A DNA stretch of 64,000 nucleotides from JAUZRW01 sp964549915 (GCA_964549915.1 CAZJWX010000006.1:1-64000); one strand, 5' to 3'; positions 16,561 through 26,103 are shown, counted from the first letter of the stretch. A program made the numbers and translations. The notes: a model not told the origin generated them from the letters alone.

Positions 16561-17919
16561 GTGGCTGCTACGATTACGCAAGAGACGAAATCTATTGCAA
16601 CTGGCAAGCGGATGATCCGTACAGCCTGGGTGATTCTGTTCCTTTCGTTCCTGTTGTTATGCAGTTCAACCCTGGCTGTGACCGGCGGCGTGTATTATTT
16701 CTTCTTCCAATCGACTGTTGCAATGCAAACGACGGTGCAGGTGAGCCGAGGCACCGCCGGTTTGATCGCGGCAGATTTTTCCGAACAAATCATCCGGGAT
16801 GAACCGCGTTTCTTGCAGACATTCCCCTACACTGTGAGCACCGATGCACAGTCACAGGCGGTGCTCACCCTGCAAATGGTGGATGACGGGGAGGCTCCCC
16901 CGATCCTGACCATGATTACGCTGCATAACAGTTCGTCTATCACCATGCAGCGTGCCTTCCGCCCACGATACGAATGGTCAAATGGCTACTACCTCGCGGA
17001 GCTGGGTGATTTGCAGGGGGATGTTTCGGTATTTGTCTCGCAGGCCGCCGACCGCCCGTTCCGCCTGGAATTTCGCACGCGAGACGGTGTGCGCATCCTG
17101 ATTGACGATCCCGGCCAGTACAACATCGAGCGTAGCGACACCCGAACCCGCCTCACCACGTTGGAGGGGCGTGCAGTTCTGGTTTCGCCCAGTGCGGAAG
17201 CGAGTAAGCTGGTGACGCCGGGCAACGCCGGAGTCTATATCCAGGATCGTCCGGAACCGATTCTAGTCCAGAGTCCGCGCAATTTGCTGGAGCACGGCCT
17301 CTTCGCCTTCGAGGGCACGGTGCGCTGGGGCTGTGCGAACGACTATGATTCGCTCCCGGCGGGCGAGTTTTCGACCGATATGTGGCAGGGACGTGCGGCA
17401 TTGCGCCTGGTTCGCGGCGATGATGCGACCTCGCACGGACAGACGGGCTGCTGGCAGGAATTGGGCGATGATGGGATTCCAGTGGATGAATTCACCTATC
17501 TTGAATTGCAGACGAGCTTCTTGATTAATTTCCAGTCGCTGAGCGATTGCGGGGTGGATGGCAGCGAATGTCCCATGATGCTGCGCGTGGATTACGTCGA
17601 TGTGAACGGCATCGAGCGTGAGTGGATCCACGGCTTCTACTACCGCGACGATCCAAACCCGGCCTATGCCAGTTACCCGCCGCGCTGCACAAGCTGCTTG
17701 CAGGATCACGACCAGATCAACGAGAAGGCCTGGTACAGCTATAGCACAGGCAATTTCTTCTCTCTGCTGCCACCGGATATGCGCCCTGCAGTCATCAACC
17801 GGGTGATGCTCTACGCATCCGGCCATCAATACGATGTCTTCGTGGGAGAAATGTTGCTGCTGGCGGGCTATGCAGAGGTGGTACCACCCAGCGCCAACCT
17901 GACGCCGCCAGAGGGTTAG
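16561..17919 (+). CDS. Membrane-anchored FecR-like extracellular protein
   Basis: A 452-residue protein starting at GTG. One transmembrane segment (about residues 20-45) anchors it with the bulk outside. The middle (about 170-235) has the strand pattern of FecR-type domains (RFRTRDGVRILIDDPGQYNIERSDT-like strands followed by TTLEGRAVLVSP). The C-terminal ~200 residues form a beta-rich domain, possibly a jelly roll, with several Cys (WGCAND, GCWQE, SDCG, SECPM, CTSC) likely to pair outside the cell. No sigma or anti-sigma gene is near, so signalling is not shown. It converges on radC with a 4-base overlap. The FecR call is moderate. Confidence 0.65.
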   Translation: MAATITQETKSIATGKRMIRTAWVILFLSFLLLCSSTLAVTGGVYYFFFQSTVAMQTTVQVSRGTAGLIAADFSEQIIRDEPRFLQTFPYTVSTDAQSQAVLTLQMVDDGEAPPILTMITLHNSSSITMQRAFRPRYEWSNGYYLAELGDLQGDVSVFVSQAADRPFRLEFRTRDGVRILIDDPGQYNIERSDTRTRLTTLEGRAVLVSPSAEASKLVTPGNAGVYIQDRPEPILVQSPRNLLEHGLFAFEGTVRWGCANDYDSLPAGEFSTDMWQGRAALRLVRGDDATSHGQTGCWQELGDDGIPVDEFTYLELQTSFLINFQSLSDCGVDGSECPMMLRVDYVDVNGIEREWIHGFYYRDDPNPAYASYPPRCTSCLQDHDQINEKAWYSYSTGNFFSLLPPDMRPAVINRVMLYASGHQYDVFVGEMLLLAGYAEVVPPSANLTPPEG

Positions 17920-18614
17920 TCGCTGAAGCCCAACTGCATTTCTCGCAAAGAGCGCCAGCCATCCCGCCCGATGATCAGATGATCGACGAAGTGAATGTCC
18001 AGCAATTCACCGGCTGCCACCATCGCGCGAGTCAGTTCGACATCTTCCGGGGACGGGGACGGGTCGCCTGATGGGTGATTGTGTGCCAGGATGATGGCGG
18101 GGCTGTTGCGTGTGATAGCCTCCCGGTAGATTTCCGAAATACGCAGCACCGATGTGTTGACTGTTCCAATGTAGACGGTATGGATTGCGAGCAGTTGGCG
18201 GGCGCTATCCAGCAGGATCACGCGAACCTGTTCTTGCCCCAGGTGGCTCATATCCTGCACGAGCTGCGCGGCTACTGCTGCATTCGTGATGCGCGGTCTC
18301 TTTTCGCCTTGTACAGCCCCGGCACGCCTTCCCAATTCCAGCGCGGCTACAATCTGTGCGGCTTTGGCGCGACCCAGCCCATGAAGTTGAGTCAATTCCG
18401 CCGCGCTGACTCGTACCAACCCCGGAAGACCTTCATACTGAGCCAGGATTCGTCCCGCCAGTTGCAAGGCGTTCTCTCTGGTTGTTCCGCTACGCAAGAT
18501 AATCGCCAGCAGTTCGGTCGTAGAGAGAGCCGCTGCTCCCTGCGCCAGCAGCCTTTCGCGCGGACGCTCGTCATCTGGCAACTGTTGGATGGTGTAGTTG
18601 CTATCGGATGCCAT
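17916..18614 (-). CDS. radC: RadC family JAB-domain protein
   Basis: A UPF0758/RadC protein: an N-terminal helix-hairpin-helix region (LTQLHGLGRAKAAQIVAALELGRR in pieces) followed by a JAB/MPN metalloprotease-like fold with the zinc motif HNHPSGDPSPSPED. The old link to DNA repair is not supported by later work, and the true substrate is unknown. I placed the start at 18614, where GAGCAG lies 7 bases upstream and the usual N terminus begins (NYTIQQLPDDERPRERLL). An in-frame ATG at 18656 would add 14 residues. Confidence 0.9.
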   Translation of the reverse strand: MASDSNYTIQQLPDDERPRERLLAQGAAALSTTELLAIILRSGTTRENALQLAGRILAQYEGLPGLVRVSAAELTQLHGLGRAKAAQIVAALELGRRAGAVQGEKRPRITNAAVAAQLVQDMSHLGQEQVRVILLDSARQLLAIHTVYIGTVNTSVLRISEIYREAITRNSPAIILAHNHPSGDPSPSPEDVELTRAMVAAGELLDIHFVDHLIIGRDGWRSLREMQLGFSD

Positions 18615-18659
18615 TCGCTGCTCATAAGTTGATTGAACTTGATGAGAGTGTAGCATGAC

Positions 18660-18687
18660 TTGTGTCTTCGTGGCCCTTTGTTATACT
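18660..18687 (+). promoter_or_regulatory. Promoter of zinc-ribbon membrane protein
   Basis: TTGTGT (18660-18665) and TATACT (18682-18687) are spaced by 16 bases, giving a plausible sigma-70-type promoter with a leader of ~57 bases before the TTG start at 18751. Confidence 0.45.
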
Positions 18688-18750
18688 GATTTTGCCTTGA
18701 TCGGGTGCAGGTAACCGTTGTCTTGAAGCCTTTATGGAAAGAAGCCTACC

Positions 18751-19317
18751 TTGGGTAACAATTTACTGAATATCGCGATGATTTACGGCGTCGTCGTATT
18801 GGTCGCGTTCTGGGCGGCGATGGTCATCTGGGCGTACCGGGATATGCGGGCACGCTCTCGCGATCCACTGGCGCAGATCTTCGCGGCGGCGGCTGTCGCC
18901 TTGCTGATGATTCCCGGTCTGTTCGTCTACATCATGCTGCGCCCGCGCGAGACGCTCTCAGAAGCGTATGAGCGCTCTCTGGAGGAGGAGGCGCTGCTGC
19001 AGGAGATCGAAGAGAAACCGACTTGCCCGGGTTGTGGGCAGCGCGTGAACGAAGACTGGCAGGCATGCCCCTATTGCCATACCCGCCTGAAGAAGCTCTG
19101 CTTGCATTGCGATTCGCTCCTGGAATTGAGCTGGAATCTTTGCCCGTACTGCGCGACCGACCAGACGCGCTACCAGCCTGATGCCCAGGCCGTCAGTGCG
19201 TCGCGGCATGTGGATCGCGTCGTCGCGGAGCCGCCGCCTTCCATCCCGGATAAGTGGCTGGCTTCGTCGAACAATCCCCCGCCTGAGTATCCCCAGTACA
19301 TCGACGACGAGCCTTAA
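18751..19317 (+). CDS. Membrane protein with double zinc ribbon
   Basis: A 188-residue protein. Two transmembrane segments (about residues 8-28 and 42-64) precede an acidic helix and two zinc ribbons: CPGCGQ with CPYCH, and CLHCD with CPYCA, giving four CxxC pairs. The tail is Pro-rich. The frame starts at TTG with GGAAAG upstream; an ATG at 18778 is a possible alternative but would cut into the first membrane helix. The role is unknown. Double zinc ribbons often mediate protein contacts. Confidence 0.75.
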   Translation: MGNNLLNIAMIYGVVVLVAFWAAMVIWAYRDMRARSRDPLAQIFAAAAVALLMIPGLFVYIMLRPRETLSEAYERSLEEEALLQEIEEKPTCPGCGQRVNEDWQACPYCHTRLKKLCLHCDSLLELSWNLCPYCATDQTRYQPDAQAVSASRHVDRVVAEPPPSIPDKWLASSNNPPPEYPQYIDDEP

Positions 19318-19322
19318 GGCAA

Positions 19323-19360
19323 AGAAAAGGGCGCGGCGGTCACCCACCTGCGCCTCTTTC
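19323..19360. terminator. Shared terminator between convergent genes
   Basis: A stem formed by GGCGC and GCGCC, with flanking A and T runs on both sides (AAAGAAAAGG and CTCTTTC), lies between the zinc-ribbon gene and pyk. It can serve both directions. The inner pairing is imperfect. Confidence 0.6.
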
Positions 19361-19378
19361 GTCGTGTCACATGTGCGC

Positions 19379-20839
19379 TCAGATTTCGCCGGCCTCGCCG
19401 ATGCGGTGAACTTTGAGCAGGTTGGTCTGCCCCGCAACGCCGAAGGGAACCCCTGCAATGATGACGACAATATCGCCCCGGTGCACGAGTTTGGCGTCGT
19501 GTGCGGCGCGGATTGTGCTGCTGATCATCTCGTCAATGGTGTTGAATTCTGGCACGAGCAGCGGCTGCACGCCCCAGACCAGCGCCATGCGGCGGTAGGT
19601 CTTCTCATTCGGGGTCATGCACAGAATCGGCGTTTGCGGACGTTCCTTCGCCACGCGCTGCGCCGTATACCCGGACATCGTTGTCGTGATGATGGCGGTG
19701 GGCTTCAAGGCTTCTGAGATGTGGAACGTCGCCTCGCCGATGACGTTCGAGATGCCTTCTACACCTTCTGTTTGATCGGTGTGGAATTCCGTCACAGGGG
19801 TACGGCTGTCCCAGATGTGCTCTTCTGCCGTGCGTGCGATGTTCGCCATGACTTCGACAGCTCGCACCGGATACGATCCTGCCGCGCTCTCAGCGCTGAG
19901 CATTACCGCGTCGGTACCGTCAATGATCGCGTTGTAGACATCGCTGGCTTCAGCGCGTGTCGGACGGGGATTCTGCGTCATCGACTCGAGCATCTGTGTG
20001 GCGGTGATGACGGGTTTTGCGGTGCGGTTACAGAGCTTGATGATTCGTTTTTGCTCAAACGGCACGCGCTCCGCCGGCGTCTCAACGCCCAGGTCACCAC
20101 GAGCCACCATGATGCCCTCGCAGACATCGACGATCTCTTCGATGTTTTCCAGCGCCTCGCGCATCTCGATTTTGGCGATGATGGCCGCATCTCCACCGAA
20201 GAAATTGATCATCCAGCGCAATTGGCGGATGTCGTCCGCGCTGCGCACAAAGGACATGGCGATGTAATCGGCCTTCTTCTTCAGGGCGAACTCGATGTCG
20301 CTTTTGTCCTTTTCGGTGATTGCCGAGAGCGTCAATTTGGCGTTTGGGGCACTAACGCCCTTACGCGACTTCAGCGGCCCTCCGATGCGCACCCGGCATT
20401 TCAGCGTGCGCGCTGACGCGTCCATGACTTCCAGTTGTAGGTTGCCGTCATCCAGCAGGAGCCAGGTTCCCGGCGAGATATCCTGCACGAATTCAGGGTG
20501 GGGGAGCGAGATGACTCCCTTTTCCCCCGGTACATCGTCAATGGTGAGTGTGATTTCGTCGCCTTCTTCCAACATCAACGGCTCGTCCGCTACCGTGCCG
20601 ATGCGGATTTTGGGACCCTGGATATCGCACAGAATGGCGACCACGGCACCTTCTTCGGCGGCAATTTCACGCACCATGTCAATGACTTTGCCGTGCGTAT
20701 CCTGGTCGCCATGCGAGAAGTTGATGCGTGCAACGTTCATGCCCGCCTGGATCATCTGCCGGATTGTGTCCGGGTTGTTGGAAGCCGGGCCAATCGTGGC
20801 AACGATCTTTGTATGCTTGGTTTGCAAATCCAGATGCAT
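19379..20839 (-). CDS. pyk: Pyruvate kinase
   Basis: Converts phosphoenolpyruvate and ADP to pyruvate and ATP. The 486-residue protein starts with TKIVATIGPAS, has INFSHG, the catalytic Lys/acid region IAKIEMREALENIEE, MVARGDLGVE and the TQMLESM segment, then a full C-terminal domain ending with a GDIVVIIAGVPFGVAGQTNL strand. It lies 18 bases after enolase on the same strand, so the two last steps of glycolysis are one operon. Confidence 0.97.
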   Translation of the reverse strand: MHLDLQTKHTKIVATIGPASNNPDTIRQMIQAGMNVARINFSHGDQDTHGKVIDMVREIAAEEGAVVAILCDIQGPKIRIGTVADEPLMLEEGDEITLTIDDVPGEKGVISLPHPEFVQDISPGTWLLLDDGNLQLEVMDASARTLKCRVRIGGPLKSRKGVSAPNAKLTLSAITEKDKSDIEFALKKKADYIAMSFVRSADDIRQLRWMINFFGGDAAIIAKIEMREALENIEEIVDVCEGIMVARGDLGVETPAERVPFEQKRIIKLCNRTAKPVITATQMLESMTQNPRPTRAEASDVYNAIIDGTDAVMLSAESAAGSYPVRAVEVMANIARTAEEHIWDSRTPVTEFHTDQTEGVEGISNVIGEATFHISEALKPTAIITTTMSGYTAQRVAKERPQTPILCMTPNEKTYRRMALVWGVQPLLVPEFNTIDEMISSTIRAAHDAKLVHRGDIVVIIAGVPFGVAGQTNLLKVHRIGEAGEI

Positions 20840-20857
20840 GGATCAGATGGCCTTCGG

Positions 20858-22150
20858 TTAGATGTCCATTTTCAAATTGGTGAAGGCCGCGCGCCCTGCA
20901 TATACAGCGGCATCCCCCAGTTGTTCTTCGATGCGCAGAAGTTGGTTGTATTTGGCAACGCGATCCGTACGCGCGGGAGCACCCGTCTTGATCTGACCAC
21001 TGTTGAGGGCAACAGCCAGGTCGGCGATGGTGTTGTCTTCTGTTTCGCCGCTGCGGTGGCTGGTGACGACCGTCATATTGTGACGCTGCGAAAGCTGGGC
21101 GGCGGCAAAGGCTTCGGTCAGCGATCCAATCTGGTTCACCTTGAAGAGCAGGGAGTTGGCGGCTTTTTCGCGGATGGCGCGTTTGACCTTTTCCACATTG
21201 GTCACGAGCAGGTCATCGCCCACGACCTGCACCCGGTCGCCAATCCTGGCGACCAGTTTCGCCCAATTTTCCCAGTCATTTTCATCCAGGCCGTCTTCCA
21301 ATGAGATGATCGGATAGCGATCACACCAATCCGCCCAGAAATCGACCATCTCTGCCCCGGTCAATTCCTTGCCTTCGATCTCCAGCTTGTACTTACCATC
21401 CTCGAAGATTTCCGACGTTGCTGGGTCGAGGGCGATGAAGATCTCGTCTCCGGCCTTGTAGCCAGCTTTCTCGATGGCTTCCATGATGACATCCAGCGCA
21501 CCCTGGTTGCTGCCCAGGCTGGGTGCGAAGCCGCCTTCGTCGCCGACGGTGGTTGAGTGGCCCTTGTCGTGCAGTACTTTCTTCAGTGTCTGGTAGATTT
21601 CCACACCCCAGCGCAGCGCTTCGCGGAAAGTCGGCGCGCCGACGGGCATTACCATGAATTCCTGGAAATCGGTGCTGCCGACGGCGTGCTTGCCGCCGTT
21701 CATGATGTTCATCATCGGCACGGGCAGGATGTGGGCATGAGCGCCACCGAGGTATTGATACAGCGGCATTCCGGCGCTCTGTGCAGCGGCATGTGCCACC
21801 GCCATCGACACGCCGAGGATGGCGTTCGCGCCCAGCTTGCCCTTGTTCCTGGTACCGTCAATTTCCAGCATCACATCGTCAATCAGCTTCTGTTCGTAGG
21901 CATCGTAGCCGATCAGTTCTTCTGCGAGGACATCATTCACGGAGTCCACTGCTTGCAGCACGCCTTTGCCGCCGTAGCGCTCTTTGTCGCCATCGCGTAG
22001 TTCGACGGCCTCATGTTCGCCGGTAGAAGCGCCGCTGGGGACAATCGCTCGCCCGAACGCGCCATCTTCCAGGTAAACTTCAACTTCAACGGTCGGGTTC
22101 CCTCGCGAATCCAGGACTTCACGGCCAAAGATATTCTCGATGATAGACAT
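20858..22150 (-). CDS. eno: Enolase
   Basis: Interconverts 2-phosphoglycerate and phosphoenolpyruvate. The 430-residue length is standard. Visible are the N-terminal REVLDSRGNPTVEVEV, GASTGEHEA, the Mg-binding SLEDGLDENDWENW and DDLLVTN, the catalytic Lys in FKVNQIGSLTE, and the signature SHRSGETEDN. The ATG at 22150 has GGAGG 8 bases upstream, which rules out the in-frame ATG five codons further out. A small stem CTGCC-GAAT-GGCAG lies in its leader (22178-22191). Confidence 0.97.
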   Translation of the reverse strand: MSIIENIFGREVLDSRGNPTVEVEVYLEDGAFGRAIVPSGASTGEHEAVELRDGDKERYGGKGVLQAVDSVNDVLAEELIGYDAYEQKLIDDVMLEIDGTRNKGKLGANAILGVSMAVAHAAAQSAGMPLYQYLGGAHAHILPVPMMNIMNGGKHAVGSTDFQEFMVMPVGAPTFREALRWGVEIYQTLKKVLHDKGHSTTVGDEGGFAPSLGSNQGALDVIMEAIEKAGYKAGDEIFIALDPATSEIFEDGKYKLEIEGKELTGAEMVDFWADWCDRYPIISLEDGLDENDWENWAKLVARIGDRVQVVGDDLLVTNVEKVKRAIREKAANSLLFKVNQIGSLTEAFAAAQLSQRHNMTVVTSHRSGETEDNTIADLAVALNSGQIKTGAPARTDRVAKYNQLLRIEEQLGDAAVYAGRAAFTNLKMDI

Positions 22151-22318
22151 GTAAGGATCCTCCACATTGGTTAGTGTCTGCCGAATGGCAGTTGGTTCCC
22201 GCCAAAAAACCGTTCGTAGTGTACTGAATATCCGCTAAATCCACCAGCACAGCGCGTGAATTCCTGCCAAACATCGCGTAAAATAGAAGAACGTCAGCAA
22301 TATTCTGGGGAAATTCGC

Positions 22319-23497
22319 ATGAGCAAGCAGCGTACAGTCTATCTGGATTATTCTGCGACCACGCCAACCGACCCGCGCGTGGTGGAAGCGATGCTGCCAT
22401 ACTTCACAGAAGTTTACGGCAACGCCTCGTCCGCGCACAGCTTCGGGCGAAAGGCCGAAGCCGCGATTGAGAAGGCACGCATGACGGTTGCCCGCATCTT
22501 GAATTGCACACCATCAGAGGTCATTTTCACCAGCGGTGGTTCAGAGAGTGATAATCTGGCAGTGCGCGGCGCTGCCTGGGCGATTCGCCAACGAGATGGG
22601 CGCAAGCATCTGATCACGACGCCGCTGGAACACAGCGCCGTCACCAAGTCCGTCACACAGCTTGTCGATGTGATGGGCTTTCAGCGCACGATCCTCCCGG
22701 TCGATTCGCATGGCTTGATCGATGCGGCGGCTCTTGAATCAGCAATTACTGACGATACCAGCTTCGCCAGCGTGATCTATGCCAATAACGAAATCGGCAC
22801 CGTGCAAGACCTGGCTGCCCTGGGAAAGATTGCGCGGGCGCACAACGTCCTCTTTCACACGGATGCGGTGCAGGCTGCGGGACAGTTGCCGTTAGATGTA
22901 CAGGCGCTCCAGGTCGATTTGCTGAGCCTTTCGGGGCATAAATTCTATGGCCCTAAGGGGGTCGGTGCCCTGTATGTACGCGACGGGGTGGATTTGCTGC
23001 CAAGCCAGAGCGGTGGCAGCCATGAGAATGCACGGCGCGCGGGGACGCACAATACACCCTTCATCGTGGGGTTAGCGAAAGCGTTGGAGCTGGCTTACGA
23101 AGAACACGAAGAGCGGATCGGGCGGCTGAACCATTTGCGGACGATGCTGATTGGCGAAGTCCTGGAGCGTGTACCACAGGCGCAACTGAGCGGGCATCCG
23201 CAGCGACGGCTGCCCTCGCATGCGAGCTTCATCTTTGAAGGCATTGAGGCGAATAAGCTGATCATGCACCTGGATATGCGCGGCGTGGCTGCGAGCAGCG
23301 CATCGGCTTGTAAAACCGGAAATCCTGAACCATCTGGCGTGCTGCTGGCGCTTGGCGCTTCGCGTAGTCAGGCATCTGGGAGCTTACGCTGCACATTGAG
23401 CCATCACACGACCGAAGATGAGATCGCATATGCCGTTGACGCGATTGCCGAATCGGTGGCTGCGCTCTACAAATTGCAGAAGTCACTCGCAAATTGA
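22319..23497 (+). CDS. iscS: Cysteine desulfurase (IscS/NifS family)
   Basis: A PLP enzyme that takes sulfur from cysteine as a persulfide. The 392-residue protein begins YLDYSATTP, has the PLP lysine in SLSGHKFYGPKG and the active-site Cys in SSASACKTGNPEPS. It ends before mnmA by 21 bases, so its main client is probably MnmA for tRNA thiolation. The ATG at 22319 has GGGGA 7 bases upstream. A TAAAAT -10-like box lies at 22279. No iscU or other iron-sulfur gene is adjacent, so the symbol indicates the family only. Confidence 0.93.
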   Translation: MSKQRTVYLDYSATTPTDPRVVEAMLPYFTEVYGNASSAHSFGRKAEAAIEKARMTVARILNCTPSEVIFTSGGSESDNLAVRGAAWAIRQRDGRKHLITTPLEHSAVTKSVTQLVDVMGFQRTILPVDSHGLIDAAALESAITDDTSFASVIYANNEIGTVQDLAALGKIARAHNVLFHTDAVQAAGQLPLDVQALQVDLLSLSGHKFYGPKGVGALYVRDGVDLLPSQSGGSHENARRAGTHNTPFIVGLAKALELAYEEHEERIGRLNHLRTMLIGEVLERVPQAQLSGHPQRRLPSHASFIFEGIEANKLIMHLDMRGVAASSASACKTGNPEPSGVLLALGASRSQASGSLRCTLSHHTTEDEIAYAVDAIAESVAALYKLQKSLAN

Positions 23498-23518
23498 GGA
23501 GAAACACGAGGAAATCTA

Positions 23519-24634
23519 GTGAGCAATGCAGATACGCGCGTCGTCGTTGCAATGAGCGGCGGGGTGGATAGCTCGGTGGCGGCGGCGCTGCTGGTTGAAA
23601 AGGGGTATGAAGTCATCGGTATGATGATGCGACTCTGGTCGGATGAAGCGATGGGCGGGGCGGAGCACAACCGCTGCTGCACGCCCGAACAGATGGCGGA
23701 TGCACGCCGAATCGCTGATCACCTGGGGATTCCGTTCTACGTGCTCGATACGAAGGATGTCTTCCGGGCGACGGTGGTGCAGTTCTTCATCGACCAACAT
23801 CGGGAAGGCGTCACGCCCAATCCTTGCATGGAATGCAACCGCCACATTCGCTTCGAGTACCTGCTGCAAAATGCACTGGCACTGGGCGCTGACTATCTGG
23901 CGACAGGGCATTATGCGCGAATCCACCAGGGCGCTGATGGAAAATTCTTGCTGAAGACCGGGATCGACGAGCGCAAAGATCAGAGCTACGTATTGAGCGT
24001 GATGGGGCAGGACGAGCTTTCGCACACCTTCTTCCCGGTCGGCGAATTCCCCAAGTCCGAAGTGCGTGAACTGGCGGCACGCTTTGGCCTGAACGTCGAG
24101 AGCAAGAAGGACAGCCAGGATTTGTGTTTCCTGGGGAAGAACGATTACCGCGATTTCCTGGAAGTGCATGCGCCAGAAATCATGCAGCCTGGGCCGATTG
24201 TGTTGAAGAACGGGGAGCAGATTGGTACGCACGAAGGGCTGGCGAAGTACACAATCGGGCAGCGTAAAGGTCTCGGCGTCAGCTATGCGGAACCGCTGTA
24301 TGTGCTGGGGAAGAACCCCTACCGCAATGCGCTGATCGTTGGCACGAAGGGCCAGCTTGGACGCACGGAACTCACTGCGAAGCGCGTCAACTGGGTGAGC
24401 GGTGAAGTTCCACATGAGCCGTTCCGCGCCGGGATTAAGATTCGCTACAAGGCCACGGCGCAGCCCGGGCTGGTGACACCCCTTGGTGAGGATCGCCTGC
24501 ACGTGCAGTTTGATGAGCCGCTGCGCGACATCACGCCGGGGCAGGGCGCTGTGATCTATGATGGCGATATTTGCCTGGGTGGGGGCATCATCGAGAAGCA
24601 GCCGGAAAAAGAGGCGGTGATCGCATCGCTTTGA
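23519..24634 (+). CDS. mnmA: tRNA-specific 2-thiouridylase MnmA
   Basis: Adds sulfur at position 2 of wobble uridine in Lys, Glu and Gln tRNAs. The 371-residue protein has the ATP-binding PP-loop SGGVDSSV, the catalytic Cys in NPCMECNRHI and the second Cys in DSQDLCFLG. It starts at GTG with GAGGA 6 bases upstream. It follows the cysteine desulfurase, which supplies the persulfide sulfur. Confidence 0.96.
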   Translation: MSNADTRVVVAMSGGVDSSVAAALLVEKGYEVIGMMMRLWSDEAMGGAEHNRCCTPEQMADARRIADHLGIPFYVLDTKDVFRATVVQFFIDQHREGVTPNPCMECNRHIRFEYLLQNALALGADYLATGHYARIHQGADGKFLLKTGIDERKDQSYVLSVMGQDELSHTFFPVGEFPKSEVRELAARFGLNVESKKDSQDLCFLGKNDYRDFLEVHAPEIMQPGPIVLKNGEQIGTHEGLAKYTIGQRKGLGVSYAEPLYVLGKNPYRNALIVGTKGQLGRTELTAKRVNWVSGEVPHEPFRAGIKIRYKATAQPGLVTPLGEDRLHVQFDEPLRDITPGQGAVIYDGDICLGGGIIEKQPEKEAVIASL

Positions 24635-24638
24635 TGAT

Positions 24639-24662
24639 GGATGAGGTGCGGATGCCTCATCC
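24639..24662. terminator. Hairpin between convergent genes
   Basis: A perfect 8-base-pair stem (GGATGAGG with CCTCATCC, loop of 8) lies 4 bases after mnmA and 12 bases from the prepilin peptidase stop. There is no T run, so it may act with other factors or block exonucleases. Confidence 0.4.
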
Positions 24663-24674
24663 TGCCTCTACAAC

Positions 24675-25529
24675 TCACCAACCGAAGATGGCTGCTGCGA
24701 CGCTCTCGCGGAAGAAGAGCACGATGATCGTGGCGATGATGATGTATGGCCCATATGGAATCGCTGAGAACATGCGGTATTGCCCACTCAGGAAGCGTTT
24801 GGCGACCAGGTAAATCACCGCACCCAGCGCACCGAGGAAGACCGTGATGAACATCGCCAGGAATGCCCCCAGGAAGCCCAGAAGCGCCCCGCAAACGGTC
24901 ATCAACCGCACATCCCCGAAACCGAAGGCCACCTCATTGATTTCTTCGCCGCGCTGTCGCTCCATCAATTTGACGAAGCCGACGCCGCCCAGGTAGATCG
25001 CGTAGAATACCCCGAAACCGAATGCTGCACCTGCAAGGGCATCCGCAATGGGCGGTGCTGGCCTTGGTACCAGCAGGGCATCCAGCAGGGCCACGGCCAG
25101 CGCAGGCCAGGTGACAATGGAGTAGATCATGCGTAATTCGATGTCGATCACCAGGATCAACAGCAAGAATGTCAGATGTACCCAATAGAAGACCAGTTGA
25201 ATCGCTGTCATGCCCTCCATGCCCCGCGTGGCGAAGACTGCCAGCAGCATTAAACCAATGGCCGCGATTTCCGTCAGTGGATAGCGCCAGCCCGGGTCAT
25301 CGCGTTCCAGGTGCGGTCGCTTGTGTGCCTCGTCCGGATCAGGATTCTGGGGTGAGCGCAGGCCGAAGAGAAACGCTGTGATTCCCAGCCATGCCAGGAG
25401 GGGACGCCGGGTTCCGTCAGGGTACGTCGGCCACCAAAGCCCGCGACGGTAGGGCAGCTCATCTGCCAGGACGTTGACGAGAACCCCTGCTGCGAGGCCG
25501 TAGACAATAGCAAAAATAGCAGCAATCAT
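24675..25529 (-). CDS. Type IV prepilin peptidase-like (A24) membrane protein
   Basis: A 284-residue polytopic aspartic protease of the PilD/PulO family. The two catalytic Asp residues are in LVIDIELRMI and GFGDVRLM, and the N-terminal VNVLADELPYRRG resembles the family start. The Cys pairs that bind zinc in many members are absent. About eight membrane segments are visible. The ATG at 25529 has GAGG 8 bases upstream; a TTG two codons earlier is too close to that site. No pilin or secretion genes are in the window, so the client is unknown. Confidence 0.8.
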   Translation of the reverse strand: MIAAIFAIVYGLAAGVLVNVLADELPYRRGLWWPTYPDGTRRPLLAWLGITAFLFGLRSPQNPDPDEAHKRPHLERDDPGWRYPLTEIAAIGLMLLAVFATRGMEGMTAIQLVFYWVHLTFLLLILVIDIELRMIYSIVTWPALAVALLDALLVPRPAPPIADALAGAAFGFGVFYAIYLGGVGFVKLMERQRGEEINEVAFGFGDVRLMTVCGALLGFLGAFLAMFITVFLGALGAVIYLVAKRFLSGQYRMFSAIPYGPYIIIATIIVLFFRESVAAAIFGW

Positions 25530-25545
25530 GAACAAATCCTCACAG

Positions 25546-26103
25546 TCAGGGTGCAGGGGTGATGATCGGCGCCGGAGGCAGCAGCGTGACCGACACGGCT
25601 AGCAACATAGCAACAGCGAGCGCAGCGGCCAGCACAATCGCGACACGTTGTGCTCGGCTTGTTGTGGGCAATGCCTGGCCTGGCTCATTGTCGAAGAGCA
25701 ACTCGACAGGAAGCACCTCACCATCGGCGATTTGCCAGGCTTGCAACCGACTGTTGCCATGTCGCCGGCTGATGATGACGTGTGTGAGGGTCGGTGTCTG
25801 CTGCTGCGCCCGTTGGATGTCTTCCAGCGAAGGAATGGGGTGGCTGCTAGGATGGGAATGGTAGACGGCGAGCGGATGCCAGCCATCTCGGTCAATCTGT
25901 TTGAGCGCTCGCAGCAGCCCGATGGGTTCCATCTCGTACTGCGTTTCGGGAGCGCGAGCGCTATTCGCCACCGGATAAACCCCTCGCACAACGGAATCCG
26001 CACCTGCGAGCAAACCACAGCATTCCTCCGGCGCTGCCTCGCGTGCCTGCCGGGTGATTTCATCCAGGTGAGGGGTATGGATGCGCAGCGAACGAGTCAT
26101 CAT
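25546..26103 (-). CDS. JAMM/MPN protease-like protein with C-terminal anchor
   Basis: A 185-residue Mov34/MPN (JAMM) protein. The metal motif is complete: Glu in PEECCGLL, then YHSHPSSHPIPSLED (HxHP...Sx2D). Bacterial relatives cut after ubiquitin-like sulfur carriers such as those in cysteine synthesis. Here a single hydrophobic segment near the C terminus (about residues 155-177, VAIVLAAALAVAMLLAVSV) would anchor the catalytic domain in the cytoplasm. The start is one of two adjacent ATGs (26103 or 26100), 2 bases after the upstream stop. The sulfur-carrier partner is not visible here. Confidence 0.8.
   Translation of the reverse strand: MMTRSLRIHTPHLDEITRQAREAAPEECCGLLAGADSVVRGVYPVANSARAPETQYEMEPIGLLRALKQIDRDGWHPLAVYHSHPSSHPIPSLEDIQRAQQQTPTLTHVIISRRHGNSRLQAWQIADGEVLPVELLFDNEPGQALPTTSRAQRVAIVLAAALAVAMLLAVSVTLLPPAPIITPAP

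Noticed and set aside
23516..24502. A 328-codon minus-strand frame opposite mnmA
   Set aside because: mnmA is certain from its motifs; the antisense frame has no recognisable domain.
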